Source of the DNA: Winogradskyella arenosi
GTDB taxonomy: Bacteria; Bacteroidota; Bacteroidia; Flavobacteriales; Flavobacteriaceae
Reading direction: 5' to 3'
DNA length: 64,000 nucleotides
NCBI RefSeq assembly: GCF_003337305.1
Contig: NZ_QPJO01000003.1
Span: 186,001 to 250,000 of the forward strand
Shown here: piece by piece, positions 9,564-19,581 of the stretch
Layout: every line of letters starts with the position of its first letter
Numbering within the stretch: the first letter of the stretch is position 1
Notes under the pieces: generated by a model
Told to the model about the DNA's origin: nothing
What the model saw: the letters and a program-made list of their open reading frames with translations, nothing else
Databases searched by the model: none
Position numbers and translations under genes: made by a program

Positions 9564-9652
9564 AATATTTCCCGTGTCAATGGGAATCTCTTTTAATGAA
9601 ACTTAATTTTAAACTACAATTCTATTTTTAAATTAAAAATTGCTGTACAACG

Positions 9653-9660
9653 CAAAAATA
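9653..9660 (-). promoter_or_regulatory. Promoter -7 box of hisS
   Basis: TATTTTTG on the minus strand, matching TAnnTTTG and followed by CG, about 90 bp upstream of the hisS start. Confidence 0.6.
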
Positions 9661-9764
9661 TTATAAATTTTAAAGGTCTTACCAAGATAAATCAATTTTA
9701 TAGTAACTTTATAAAGAATCCGTCGTCTTATCCATTAAACAACTTAACTAACGCGAAAAAAACT

Positions 9765-11006
9765 ATGTTTTCATTAGCTAAAGAGAATATAAGAATCGCC
9801 TTTGATTCTATAAAAGGTCAACTCCTCCGTACTATTTTAACGGTCTTAATTATTGCGATTGGGATTATGGCTTTAGTAGGAATTTTAAGTGGTGTATCTG
9901 CTTTAGAAAATACAATTTCTAGCAATTTCTCTTCTATGGGATCTAATACGTTTAATTTTCAACGTTACGAGTTTACAGCGCAACGCCAAAGTAGTAGAGA
10001 ACGTCAAAAAATTAATCCGGTGTTAAGTTACCGCAATGTGAAAGATTTTGAAGACACCTACAGTTATCCCTTTACTAAAGTGGCCGTGTCTTTTTACGGA
10101 ACTTCTACGGCCGAGGTTAAATACGACAATAAAAAAACAGATCCTGAAGTCGCCGTACTAGGTGCTAATGAGTTTTTTATAGAAAATTCTGGATTAGAGA
10201 TTGAAAATGGTCGATCTATTAACATATTTGATGTAGACAATAGTAATGCTATTTGTGTTATTGGGAGCGACTTGCAAAAGGCACTATTCCCTGTTGAAAA
10301 CCCCGTTGGAAAAACCATTAGTATTCGCGGTTCTAAATTTAAAATCGTTGGCGTTTTAAAAGAAAAGGGTTCAACCTTTGGGAATAATCAAGATTTAAGA
10401 GTAATTATCCCTATACAAAAAGCAAGATCTATCTTCACTAATCCTAATATCAATTACAGTTTAAGTGTGAAGGTTGATAAGAGTGATTTTTTAGAAGCTG
10501 CACAAGACGACGCCATTTTGACTTTCAGGAATATTAGAGGCTTAAACCCTATTGAAGATAATGACTTCGGCATTGAACGTAGTGATGATTTACTTAACCA
10601 GGTTGCACAAAATACGGCCGCACTCTATGTGGCAGCATGGATTATTAGCATCATTACCATTTTTGGGTCAACCATTGCTCTTATGAATATAATGCTTGTT
10701 TCTGTAAGTGAGCGTACCCGAGAGATTGGAGTACGAAAAGCTTTAGGCGCTAAAAGCAAAACCATAGCATTTCAGTTTTTTATGGAAACCATCATCATTG
10801 GACAATTGGGAGGGCTTATAGGTATCTTTCTGGGAATATTAATCGGAATGGCGGTTGCTAATGGATTCGACTTAGAGTTTTCAACACCATGGGTTGCGAT
10901 GATTTGGGCCACTAGTATTGCTTTTATTGTGGCCATTATCTCTGGCTTATACCCTGCAACTAAGGCCGCTAGATTAGATCCTATTGAGTCTCTACGTTAT
11001 GAATAG
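9765..11006 (+). CDS. MacB/FtsX-type ABC transporter permease
   Basis: A 413-residue inner-membrane permease. A transmembrane helix lies near residues 20-42, followed by a large periplasmic MacB_PCD-like domain. Three more helices near residues 285-305, 335-360 and 375-400 form the FtsX domain, with the cytoplasmic loop motif SERTREIGVRKALGAK. The family acts with an ATPase in exporting lipids, peptides or macrolides, or in mechanotransmission. No ATPase or membrane-fusion gene is adjacent, so it stands alone here and its partner must be elsewhere. A weak TAACTTTA box lies upstream. Confidence 0.9.
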   Translation: MFSLAKENIRIAFDSIKGQLLRTILTVLIIAIGIMALVGILSGVSALENTISSNFSSMGSNTFNFQRYEFTAQRQSSRERQKINPVLSYRNVKDFEDTYSYPFTKVAVSFYGTSTAEVKYDNKKTDPEVAVLGANEFFIENSGLEIENGRSINIFDVDNSNAICVIGSDLQKALFPVENPVGKTISIRGSKFKIVGVLKEKGSTFGNNQDLRVIIPIQKARSIFTNPNINYSLSVKVDKSDFLEAAQDDAILTFRNIRGLNPIEDNDFGIERSDDLLNQVAQNTAALYVAAWIISIITIFGSTIALMNIMLVSVSERTREIGVRKALGAKSKTIAFQFFMETIIIGQLGGLIGIFLGILIGMAVANGFDLEFSTPWVAMIWATSIAFIVAIISGLYPATKAARLDPIESLRYE

Positions 11007-11037
11007 CAAATAAGAAACACTGTGAACTAAATTATTA

Positions 11038-12290
11038 CGTCACTTCGAGTGATTTACTCATGCTTCACAAATCACTCGAAGTGACGGAAACTATAAGGTA
11101 GAAAAAGGAAAATATAAATACAATGACACCCTAAACGTCAGTTCGAGTGAAATTGCTTGTTTTAGCAATTTTGTATCGAGAACCATTATTAAACTAAGAC
11201 TTAAACAACGCTTCTCGATACGATTTGCTCATCCTTCGCAAATCACTCGAAGTGACGGAAACTTTGAGGTAGAAAAAGGGAAATATAAATACAATGACAC
11301 CCTAAACGTCAGTTCGAGTGAAATTGCTTGTTTTAGCAATTTTGTATCGAGAACCATTATTAAACTAAGACTTAAACAACGCTTCTCGATACGATTTGCT
11401 CATCCTTCGCAAATCACTCGAAGTGACGGAAACTTTGAGGTAGAAAAAGGGAAATATAAATACAATGACACCCTAAACGTCAGTTCGAGTGAAATTGCTT
11501 GTTTTAGCAATTTTGTATCGAGAACCATTATTAAACTAAGACTTAAACAACGCTTCTCGATACGATTTGCTCATGCTTCACAAAGCACTCGAAGTGACGG
11601 AAACTATAAGGTAGAAAAAGGGAAATATAAATACAATTATACCCTAAACGTCGGTTCGAGTGAAATTGCTTGTTTTAGCAATTTTATATCGAGAACTATT
11701 ATTAAAAAAAGTACAAATCAACGCTTCTCGATACGATTTGCTCATGCTTCACAAAGCACTCGAAGTGACGGAAACTATAAGGTAGAAAAAGGGAAATATA
11801 AATACAATTATACCCTAAACGTCGGTTCGAGTGAAATTGCTTGTTTTAGCAATTTTATATCGAGAACTATTATTAAAAAAAGTACAAATCAACGCTTCTC
11901 GATACGATTTGCTCATGCTTCACAAAGCACTCGAAGTGACGGAAACTATAAGGTAGAAAAAGGGAAATATAAATACAATTATACCCTAAACGTCAGTTCG
12001 AGTGAAATTGCATTTTTTAGCAATTTTGTATCGAGAACTATTCTTTAAACGTATACAAATCAACGCTTCTCGATACGATTTACTCATGCTTCGCAAATCA
12101 CTCGAAGTGACGGACACTATAGGGTAGAAAAAGGAAAATATAAATACAATTACACCCTAAACGTCAGTTCGAGTGAAATTGCCTTTTTTAGTAATTTTAT
12201 ATCGAGAACTATTATTAAAAAAAGTACAAATCAACGGTTCTCGATACGATTTTCTCATGCTTCACAAAGCACTCGAAGTGACGGAAAATG
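11038..12290. repeat. 171-bp tandem repeat array
   Basis: Six full units and partial flanking units repeat with an exact 171-bp period. Unit starts (CGTCAGTTCGAGTG or a one-base variant) fall at 11136, 11307, 11478, 11649, 11820, 11991 and 12162. Each unit holds two nested inverted repeats: outer arms TTCGAGTGA and TCACTCGAA, and inner arms TATCGAGAA and TTCTCGATA, so each can fold into a long hairpin or cruciform. The units at 11136 and 11307 appear identical and so do those at 11649 and 11820, which suggests recent amplification. The element resembles the palindromic intergenic repeats common in flavobacterial genomes, here amplified in tandem. No gene is supported inside. Confidence 0.95.
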
Positions 12291-12339
12291 TAAGGTTTGG
12301 ATTCTGAACTCGAGATCCAAGATCTAAAAAACCTAAAAA

Positions 12340-12816
12340 TTAGGCGCCTTTCACCAAGTTAGCAAAGTAATTAAATAACTCACCTTTAGTAATATTAGCT
12401 CCAGATTGAATCATTTTAAAGATATCTAAATGCTTATCATCTGAATAGTCCTTTTTAGCATTGAAGAATTGTACCGAATTAGAGAGTAAATTATCTCGTA
12501 ACCATTGGAAACCTTCTTTTGTAGTGAAATCAATTTCAGGGATTTCAATTTTTAAGGCAATTAATCGCATATGGTTATCATGACATTGAAATAAATGAAT
12601 CTGATTTGGAGAAATATGTTCTAAGTACTGTACTTTATCTAAAACGCCAAACCATACCAAATCACTAAAAACGTCCAATTCTTGCTCTGCAGCTTCAGGA
12701 TTGTTCTTTTTTATAGACTCCCACTCCTCACCGGTAATTGATTGTGTGGCTAAAAAATTGATAAATTCTTGGTGTAATTCTTCAAACTGTTCTTTAGTTA
12801 ATCTCGAATATTTCAT
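12340..12816 (-). CDS. DUF6495 family protein
   Basis: A 158-residue soluble protein that starts MKYSRLTKEQFEELH and resembles DUF6495, a family restricted to Flavobacteriales and of unknown function. It contains WESIKKNNPEAAEQELDVFSDLVW and ends in a short helical tail. There is no signal peptide or membrane segment, so it should be cytoplasmic. The stop lies about 50 bp beyond the end of the repeat array. Confidence 0.75.
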   Translation of the reverse strand: MKYSRLTKEQFEELHQEFINFLATQSITGEEWESIKKNNPEAAEQELDVFSDLVWFGVLDKVQYLEHISPNQIHLFQCHDNHMRLIALKIEIPEIDFTTKEGFQWLRDNLLSNSVQFFNAKKDYSDDKHLDIFKMIQSGANITKGELFNYFANLVKGA

Positions 12817-12861
12817 CTGTCTGTAGTATTTAATCTTAAAGGTTAGATGTTTACCTTTCTC

Positions 12862-13740
12862 TTAATTTATTTTATTTAATGCTGTATAGGCTGCAAAAGG
12901 TCTGTCTGTAGCCATAATATCAGCACCTTGCTTTTTCCATTTCAGGTATAGGTCGTCCCCATTTGCTGCTGCACTTTTATCTAAGTTGCCTAAGGTTCCT
13001 AACATACATACAATGTTCTGCTTGTGTAATCTTTGAAACAAGGCGGCGTCCGACAAGCGTGTTCCTGTAAAAGCTAACATATTTTCTGTTGGAATTTTGG
13101 CCGCTAATAACCTGTTGAATTCCTCATCATTCCTTGCAGAAACAGATAACAACAACTCTGGAGCTAATTGGTAAGCCGAAACGGCGTGTTCTACATCGTA
13201 AGTGATAATAATACTAACATCTTCGGCCTTAGCTTTTCTTATGGCTTCGATAACCGTTTTCTGACTCACACTACGCTTAATGTCTACCGTAAGAATAACA
13301 TTATGGGCTTTACTCCAAGCTAATACTTCAGAAAATAAAGGAATTTTAAAGTCAGTAACTTTCCCATAGTCATCCACCAAATTAAATTCTTGTAATGCTT
13401 TATAGCTTAAGTCCTTTACTTTTCCGGAACCAGTTGTGGTTCTGTCTACAGCATTATCATGCATTAAAACCAACTGCCCATCTTTAGTTTGTGCCACATC
13501 AATCTCATACATAGCCACAATACTATCGTTAACATACTGTAGCGTTTCTAAACAATTTTCAGGATAATTAGCAATTCCTTTGCCACCTCGGTGCACACTA
13601 ACACGAGGAAAATCACCTTGAGAGACTTTAAAGTTTTCTAATAAAATAGAGGTGATAACCTGAGGTGCTTCAGGTTGCTTTTTAGACTCTTTACAGCCTA
13701 AAACAAGACTCATTACAAAAATTATAAAAACATGCTTCAT
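12862..13740 (-). CDS. Glycerophosphodiester phosphodiesterase family lipoprotein
   Basis: A GDPD-type TIM-barrel hydrolase of 292 residues that would cleave glycerophosphodiesters to glycerol-3-phosphate and an alcohol. The signal sequence ends SLVLGCKES, a lipobox, so it is probably anchored in the periplasm or outer membrane. The catalytic signature is present: HRGGKGIANYPENCLE, then YEIDVAQTKDGQLVLMHD with the metal-binding Glu and Asp and the catalytic His. The usual PENT reads PENC here. The length is normal for the family. Confidence 0.9.
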   Translation of the reverse strand: MKHVFIIFVMSLVLGCKESKKQPEAPQVITSILLENFKVSQGDFPRVSVHRGGKGIANYPENCLETLQYVNDSIVAMYEIDVAQTKDGQLVLMHDNAVDRTTTGSGKVKDLSYKALQEFNLVDDYGKVTDFKIPLFSEVLAWSKAHNVILTVDIKRSVSQKTVIEAIRKAKAEDVSIIITYDVEHAVSAYQLAPELLLSVSARNDEEFNRLLAAKIPTENMLAFTGTRLSDAALFQRLHKQNIVCMLGTLGNLDKSAAANGDDLYLKWKKQGADIMATDRPFAAYTALNKIN

Positions 13741-13809
13741 AACAGATCAATTAAGTCCCACTAGGGTTTTAAACCCTTATGGAACGTGGACGATTTCAAA
13801 AAAAAAATA

Positions 13810-13840
13810 CAAAAAAACCGCTTAGTAAACTAAACGGCTT
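13810..13840 (-). terminator. Terminator of the ribosomal protein operon
   Basis: On the minus strand the stem CCGTTTAG/CTAAGCGG (one G-U pair) with loop TTTA is followed by seven T residues, about 25 bp after the rplI stop. Confidence 0.85.
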
Positions 13841-13864
13841 TTCTAAAATTATAATAAGGTAAGC

Positions 13865-14326
13865 TTATGCTTCAGCAACAACTTCGAAAGTTAAATCAAC
13901 AGTTACTGATCTATGTAATCTGATTGCAGCTACATACTGACCTAAACGTTTGATGTTACCACCTGTAATAGCAATAAACTTTTTATCAACGTCATAACCA
14001 GCATTCTTAAGTGCAGCAGCTAAATCCATATTGGTAATAGAACCAAATAATTTATCTCCAGCAGTAGCACCTGTACCAGCTTTTGCAGTGATTTTAATAT
14101 CTAAACCGTTTAATCCTTCAGCAGTTTTTTCTGCTTCAGCAATTACAGTTTTTTCTTTATAAGCTCTTTGCTTTAAAGTTTCTTCTAATACTTTTTTCGC
14201 AGAAGAAGTAGCCATTACAGCTTGTCCTTGAGGAATTAAAAAGTTTCTACCATAACCGTTCTTAACAGATACAATATCGTCTTTAAATCCTAAATTTTCA
14301 ACGTCTTGTTTTAATATAAGTTCCAT
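13865..14326 (-). CDS. rplI: 50S ribosomal protein L9
   Basis: Ribosomal protein bL9, 153 residues, a structural part of the large subunit at the base of the L1 stalk. The N-terminal domain begins MELILKQDVENLGFKDDIVSVKNGYGRNFLIP, the family signature, followed by the long connecting helix and the C-terminal RNA-binding domain. It is the last gene of the rpsF-rpsR-rplI operon, 12 bp after rpsR. Confidence 0.98.
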   Translation of the reverse strand: MELILKQDVENLGFKDDIVSVKNGYGRNFLIPQGQAVMATSSAKKVLEETLKQRAYKEKTVIAEAEKTAEGLNGLDIKITAKAGTGATAGDKLFGSITNMDLAAALKNAGYDVDKKFIAITGGNIKRLGQYVAAIRLHRSVTVDLTFEVVAEA

Positions 14327-14338
14327 TGTTATGATATT

Positions 14339-14635
14339 TTATTTTAATAAATCAGCAACGTATGGCATTAAAGCTAAATGTCTAGCTCTTTTTACGGCCA
14401 CAGATACTTTTCTTTGATATTTTAAAGACGTTCCTGTTAAACGTCTTGGTAATAATTTACCTTGCTCGTTTACAAAACCTAATAACCAATCAGCATCTTT
14501 GTAATCTACATACTTGATTCCAGATTTTTTGAAACGACAATATTTCTTAGTCTTAGACGTCTCAATATTTAACGGAGTTAAATATCTAATTTCGCCGTCT
14601 TTTTTTCCTTTTGCTTGTTGTTCTATTGATGACAT
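14339..14635 (-). CDS. rpsR: 30S ribosomal protein S18
   Basis: Ribosomal protein bS18, 98 residues, which binds S6 in the small-subunit platform. The core signature [17 protein letters not shown] and the C-terminal [26 protein letters not shown] are present. It lies two bases after rpsF. Confidence 0.98.
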   Translation of the reverse strand: MSSIEQQAKGKKDGEIRYLTPLNIETSKTKKYCRFKKSGIKYVDYKDADWLLGFVNEQGKLLPRRLTGTSLKYQRKVSVAVKRARHLALMPYVADLLK

Positions 14636-14637
14636 AA

Positions 14638-14988
14638 TTACGCTTTTGCTTTTGCTTTAACTTTCAATTTCTCTCTTCTTCTCTCAGCCCATGAAATAGC
14701 ATGCTTGTCTAATTTCACAGTTAAGTAACGCATAAAACGCTCATCACGTCTAAATTCTAACTCTAAAGGCTCAATTACCTCTCCAGCTACTTGGAATTCA
14801 AATAAATGGTAAAAACCACTTTTTTTGTTTTGAATAGGGTAAGCTAATTTTTTTAGTCCCCAATCTTCTTTGGCAATCATCTTAGCTCCTTTAGAAACGA
14901 GCATATCCTCGTATTTCTTTACTGTCTCCTTTACCTGGTCATCAGATAAAACGGGATTTAAGATGAAAACAGTTTCATAATGATTCAT
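14638..14988 (-). CDS. rpsF: 30S ribosomal protein S6
   Basis: Ribosomal protein bS6, 116 residues. It begins [18 protein letters not shown] and contains the [19 protein letters not shown] strand, ending in a Lys/Ala-rich tail. It is the first gene of the S6-S18-L9 operon; the promoter box lies 30 bp upstream. Confidence 0.98.
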   Translation of the reverse strand: MNHYETVFILNPVLSDDQVKETVKKYEDMLVSKGAKMIAKEDWGLKKLAYPIQNKKSGFYHLFEFQVAGEVIEPLELEFRRDERFMRYLTVKLDKHAISWAERRREKLKVKAKAKA

Positions 14989-15018
14989 AATAAATAATGT
15001 TTATTGTTAAAACGGCTG

Positions 15019-15026
15019 CAAAAATA
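15019..15026 (-). promoter_or_regulatory. Promoter -7 box of rpsF operon
   Basis: TATTTTTG on the minus strand matches TAnnTTTG and is followed by C. TTG triplets lie 17 and 20 bp further upstream, suitable for the -33 element. Confidence 0.7.
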
Positions 15027-15183
15027 GTAAATATTTCTAAATTCAACAATCTTTTTAAGGTTTAATTAAAAGGTTTTCTTATCTTCGTCTTCGTGTTAAA
15101 TTTTACGCTTTATCGGCAATATTTGTTTTTTAACCGAATTTATCGTACTATTGTCGATATCTTAACCTAAAATTAATAATGTT

Positions 15184-15879
15184 ATGACTTTAAACTGTGT
15201 AGTTGTTGATGATTCTGCGATTCAGCGTCTTTCTATAGTAAAGTTAATTGAGAACCATTCCTCGCTTAACCTTATTGCAGAATATAGCAGTGCGTTAGAA
15301 ACAAAAAACGGTCTTAATACCCATAAAGTAGATCTTATCTTCTTAGATATAGAGATGCCAGTATTAAACGGTTTTGAGCTGCTCGATGTACTCAACAATA
15401 AACCTCAAATTATTTTTGTTACCGGTAAAACCGAATATGCTTTTAAAGCATTTAACTACGATGCTACCGATTACCTTCAGAAACCTATTACAAAAGAACG
15501 TTTTAATACCGCTGTTGAGAAAGCTATTGAACAGCACAAATTAAAATTAGATTTTAATGAAACTGAAGGCGAACACATCTTTGTAAAAAGTAACCTTAAA
15601 AAACGTAAAGTCTATATTAAAGATATTAAGTGGATTGAAGCCCTTGGTGATTATGTTAAGGTGGTTACCGAAGAAAATAGCTTAGTAGTTTTATCAACTA
15701 TGAAAGCTTTTGAAAGTGAATTACCTGAAGGTAAGTTTTTAAGAATTCACAAATCTTATATTGTTAACCTCGACAAAATTGACCGTTTTAATAGTAAGAA
15801 TGTTGAAGTTGGCGCTTATGAAATTCCATTAAGTAGAAATAAAAAGACGCAACTCGTAGACGCTTTAAATAATATGTAA
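15184..15879 (+). CDS. LytTR-family response regulator (orphan)
   Basis: A 231-residue response regulator. The receiver domain has the acidic pair in VVVDDSAIQ, the phospho-acceptor in LIFLDIEMPVLNG and the conserved Lys in DYLQKPI. The LytTR DNA-binding domain follows from near residue 128 (HIFVKSNLKK) and includes FLRIHKSYIVNL. No kinase gene is adjacent, unlike the pair at the start of the window, so its partner is encoded elsewhere. It is monocistronic, ending at a bidirectional terminator. Confidence 0.93.
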   Translation: MTLNCVVVDDSAIQRLSIVKLIENHSSLNLIAEYSSALETKNGLNTHKVDLIFLDIEMPVLNGFELLDVLNNKPQIIFVTGKTEYAFKAFNYDATDYLQKPITKERFNTAVEKAIEQHKLKLDFNETEGEHIFVKSNLKKRKVYIKDIKWIEALGDYVKVVTEENSLVVLSTMKAFESELPEGKFLRIHKSYIVNLDKIDRFNSKNVEVGAYEIPLSRNKKTQLVDALNNM

Positions 15880-15925
15880 GCCCCAATTACATTACCCTTT
15901 AAAGTAATATACATTACCTCATATA

Positions 15926-15959
15926 AAAAAATCCTAAGCTTTGGCTTAGGATTTTTTTT
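15926..15959. terminator. Bidirectional terminator
   Basis: A 9-bp perfect stem ATCCTAAGC/GCTTAGGAT is flanked by A and T runs. It serves the plus-strand LytTR gene and the convergent minus-strand T9SS gene. Confidence 0.9.
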
Positions 15960-15987
15960 GGTCGAATACTTAATCATTGTTCCCTAC

Positions 15988-18900
15988 TTATTCTTTAAGA
16001 AACTTCAGCACCTTTATTTGATTAGTGCTTTTTACTTTCAAAACATAAACACCAGGCGCATAATCACTCACATCTAATTCTATACTATATTCATTAATTG
16101 CCCTATTAAAAACCTGCTTCCCTTGCATTGTCGTCATTTCTAAGGATGATATCATTGAATTATTAGAGATATGAAGTTTGTCCTTTGCTGGAGTAGGATA
16201 CATATTTAATTCATTAAAGATACTCTCATTTATACTTAAACTTTCTACGAAAGTTGTTGTCCAAGTGTTAGTTATAATCGCTGGATTAAAGTCGAAATAA
16301 ATTTCTGCTGTATTTGCTATAACATCACCAATTTCATAACCTGGTAATGGTTTTATTTTAAAAGTTATAAAGCCATGACCAATTAAGGATCCCTCCTCAC
16401 CTATAGATGGGGGCAAATCAACAGCTGCGAAATTCCACTCTAAATGCCTACCTACCCGTTCTAGAGCATAGTTATGGCTCGCATCAACCATTTTTAATGT
16501 AGAGACATCTAATTTTTCGTCTAACAGATCTTCAATTCTCACATTAATCGCATTTGCCGTCCCTATGTTTTCAAATCGAATGGTATAAGTGAGATAATCA
16601 TCTCCTGTAAATGAAGAAAACTCAATTTCTTCTCCGTGCCTCTCCGTAATATCATTAGGATCATAAGAACCTACAATGGTTTCCATTAGACTAGAAGTGT
16701 TATTTAATGGTAGAATATCTCCCGTGAGTAATTCAATTTCTACAGTATTTGTTACCAATTGCCCTAAACTAACAATTGGTATAGTAGGAACTTGCATTTT
16801 CACCCAAAGGTTTTTAGTTTCATAAGGCTCTAAATTGTTAAAAGTATAAGCAAAACCAGTATCTGTTATAGATATAGATGCAAGTTGACCACCCTCTTCT
16901 GAAAAGTATGTTGATGTTGCATCATAGACGTTAATTAGATTTAAGGTATTATCTATTGTAAAGTTTATTGTTCCCGAACTAACGGTTTCATTAGAATTAT
17001 TAGTATAGCTTATACGATTTGAATACGTATAACCAGGTACCGGAGGTCCATTCCCTGTAGCAATATCTACTGTTAAATCATCATACGATGCTACCGCAAT
17101 TGGAAAATCATAAGTTGTAATACCAGAGCCAACTGGAACTGTAATATTAGAATAACTAATGGTTGAATTATTTGCTGCATAATCTGCATCTATTACAAAT
17201 GTTAGATCATAAGTCGTTGATGGGTTAGACTCATATAAATAATGAGGTGATACGTACAAATTATTGATAATACCGTCATTATTTGTTTCGTAATTAAATG
17301 CGCCTAACGGAAAATTAATTTCATTAAATTCTTGAGTACCGTTGCCGTTAGAATCTACAAAGGCATTAAGTTTTATCCCATCTGACTGTTGGAGCTCAAC
17401 TGGATTGAGATCATAAACAAATTCTTCAAGTTCATAATTATCATAAATTCCATAAAAAGCTACATTTTGATCAAGATAAAAACCATATCCTAAATTAATT
17501 TCGTATTGCTCTACAATATTAAATGATGTAAAAGTTGTTGAATCGGATTGTCCCGCCCCAAGACTAGGTAGTGGACCTCCAATAACATCCATATTTTGAA
17601 ATAAAACGCTTGCATCAAGACCTGTAATTGGTACATTTCCATTGTTTGTTACAATAAATTCATATTCAATGATATCACCAGCGCTAGTATAGCCATCATT
17701 ATTATAATCAATATAAGTCGCTATATAATCTACATCCAATGGAGAAAGTATTCTTATACCAATATTTGCGGTATCACAATTGCTAGAATTTCCACTCTCA
17801 CAAATTTGGTATTCTATATCGTAATAGCCCGTTGGAATATTAGAGGGAATTGATAAAACACCTGTAGAACTTAATGTAATTCCTTCTGTATTTCCATCTA
17901 ATAAAGCCACATTTAAGTTCGTCGCATTAACAGGAAGACCTTCAAAAGTATCATTATCTAATACCTGAAATGTTGCCCCTAGTCCAAATACCACATTAAC
18001 AGTGTCCGATTGCGCATTCAAGTCAAAATTATCTAAAATAGTACCCTCAAGCGTATGCTCTAGATTATAAGTGTTTCCCGAATTTACAGTAGCCGTAACA
18101 AATATATTTTCGCTTCCTTCATCTAACTGATCTAAGATCGTTGCGATACTAAAAGGCTCTGAAACAGACCCCTCACCAGCAAATATTGTAGCTGTTGTTG
18201 TCGATGTCGTATAATCAGAAGCATCTGCAGAACCACTAATTGTCGTGATTTCAACCTCTGTATCTACGGGACTGTCATGCGTCAACTTCACTACAAACTC
18301 TAAATCGTACCCTTCTTCCGCAACTAGACTCCCGTGGTATTCTTGGAGATTAGGATTATTAATTGGTTCCAAATACAAATCAGGTAATCCATCATTATCT
18401 ATAATTGTTATAACTGTGCTTTCATTTATATTAGAAGTATTACCCGAAACTACTGTTGCCGTAAGATTTATCGTTTCGTTAGGCTCATCTAACTCATCGT
18501 CAGTAATTGGAATTTGAAATTCCAAAACATAATCACCTGCTTCTATAATTTTAGTTTCTGTAAAACTTGAATAATCTAAATGATTGGCAGTTCCGTCTGA
18601 AGTTTCAAACTCTATAACAACATCAGAATTAAACACGCGGTCTAAATATACAATAACGTGAGCTGAGTAATTTTCTTGAGAAGAATAAGGAACTTCCATA
18701 CTTAGTGTAGGAGCTACATCGTCATCTATTATAGTAACCACAAATTCTTCAATGACATTTATTGTATTTCCAGACGTTAAATTTGCTATAACGGTATAGT
18801 CTTCATCAGATTCTGGTATATCATCTTGCAGTGTATACATGGTAAAACTAGCAAAACGTTCTCCTGCTGGTATAGTTACAGAAGAAGTGGTTGTAATGTA

Positions 18901-19431
18901 ATCTAAATTATCAGCGGAACCTGGTAAAGTAGAAAAATCAATTACTATATCTGAATGGTAATAATTACTTAATTCAAAATATTTATTAATGGAATTACCT
19001 TCAATTATAGTTGTTCCATTTGATTGAGATAAAGTAGGGACTGCGTCATTATCCATTATATAAATGGATTTTGATGTTTTTTTATTCCCTGCATTATTCG
19101 AAACAACTGTTGCATCAATCCTAAACAATTCATCTTGTTCAACATTAAAGTCATGAGTTGTTTGTATAACGATTTGGTCGCTGCTTGATTGTCCTGCAGG
19201 AATAGTTACTGTAGTATTTAGAGGTGTATAGTCTGTTATATCTGCTGTGTTTGACGCGGTCTCAACATGCACTACAATATCTGTAATCGCAGGACTGTAC
19301 ATCATCAATTTAAACGAAACCGCATCACCTTCTACAGGGTTTCCAAGATTATTAATAAAAACATGGGGATTTTGAGAAAAACTTAAAAAACTTTGGAGAA
19401 CAATTAAAATTAAAAGAGTATTTTTTTTCAT
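15988..19431 (-). CDS. Calx-beta repeat T9SS cargo protein
   Basis: A large secreted protein of 1147 residues. The start chosen (MKKNTLLILIVLQSFLSFSQ) gives a proper signal peptide; a longer frame begins 26 codons upstream but lacks one. After the signal come about four Calx-beta modules, recognisable by their Asp-rich ends (MDNDAVP, IDDDVAP, IDNDGLP, LDNF). A region with SdrD/DUF11-like repeats follows, including an Asp-rich loop (DSNGNGTQEFNE), then a conserved segment beginning GSYDPNDITERHG (DUF7619-like). The last 75 residues are a type A T9SS sorting tail with MYPTPAKDKLHI and GVYVLKV. It should be exported through the T9SS and act in surface adhesion or Ca2+ binding. Confidence is high on architecture and low on ligand. 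Confidence 0.9.
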   Translation of the reverse strand: MKKNTLLILIVLQSFLSFSQNPHVFINNLGNPVEGDAVSFKLMMYSPAITDIVVHVETASNTADITDYTPLNTTVTIPAGQSSSDQIVIQTTHDFNVEQDELFRIDATVVSNNAGNKKTSKSIYIMDNDAVPTLSQSNGTTIIEGNSINKYFELSNYYHSDIVIDFSTLPGSADNLDYITTTSSVTIPAGERFASFTMYTLQDDIPESDEDYTVIANLTSGNTINVIEEFVVTIIDDDVAPTLSMEVPYSSQENYSAHVIVYLDRVFNSDVVIEFETSDGTANHLDYSSFTETKIIEAGDYVLEFQIPITDDELDEPNETINLTATVVSGNTSNINESTVITIIDNDGLPDLYLEPINNPNLQEYHGSLVAEEGYDLEFVVKLTHDSPVDTEVEITTISGSADASDYTTSTTTATIFAGEGSVSEPFSIATILDQLDEGSENIFVTATVNSGNTYNLEHTLEGTILDNFDLNAQSDTVNVVFGLGATFQVLDNDTFEGLPVNATNLNVALLDGNTEGITLSSTGVLSIPSNIPTGYYDIEYQICESGNSSNCDTANIGIRILSPLDVDYIATYIDYNNDGYTSAGDIIEYEFIVTNNGNVPITGLDASVLFQNMDVIGGPLPSLGAGQSDSTTFTSFNIVEQYEINLGYGFYLDQNVAFYGIYDNYELEEFVYDLNPVELQQSDGIKLNAFVDSNGNGTQEFNEINFPLGAFNYETNNDGIINNLYVSPHYLYESNPSTTYDLTFVIDADYAANNSTISYSNITVPVGSGITTYDFPIAVASYDDLTVDIATGNGPPVPGYTYSNRISYTNNSNETVSSGTINFTIDNTLNLINVYDATSTYFSEEGGQLASISITDTGFAYTFNNLEPYETKNLWVKMQVPTIPIVSLGQLVTNTVEIELLTGDILPLNNTSSLMETIVGSYDPNDITERHGEEIEFSSFTGDDYLTYTIRFENIGTANAINVRIEDLLDEKLDVSTLKMVDASHNYALERVGRHLEWNFAAVDLPPSIGEEGSLIGHGFITFKIKPLPGYEIGDVIANTAEIYFDFNPAIITNTWTTTFVESLSINESIFNELNMYPTPAKDKLHISNNSMISSLEMTTMQGKQVFNRAINEYSIELDVSDYAPGVYVLKVKSTNQIKVLKFLKE

Positions 19432-19581
19432 AGCGATTGGTTTGTTGGTTTCACTATAAAGATGCAAAAGACTCAATATGGTTGCGTAAAAATCAACTAA
19501 ACATTCCAATTACGCTAAATTTATCTCCAGAAATTAAAGGTTTTATTTATATATTACCTAAAATTATCAAACCAGCTCCCA

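Noticed and set aside
11038..12290. CRISPR array
   Set aside because: Units are 171-bp near-identical copies without unique spacers, and there are no cas genes.
18245..18517. 90-codon plus-strand frame inside the Calx-beta gene
   Set aside because: Antisense to a well-supported coding region and without a family.
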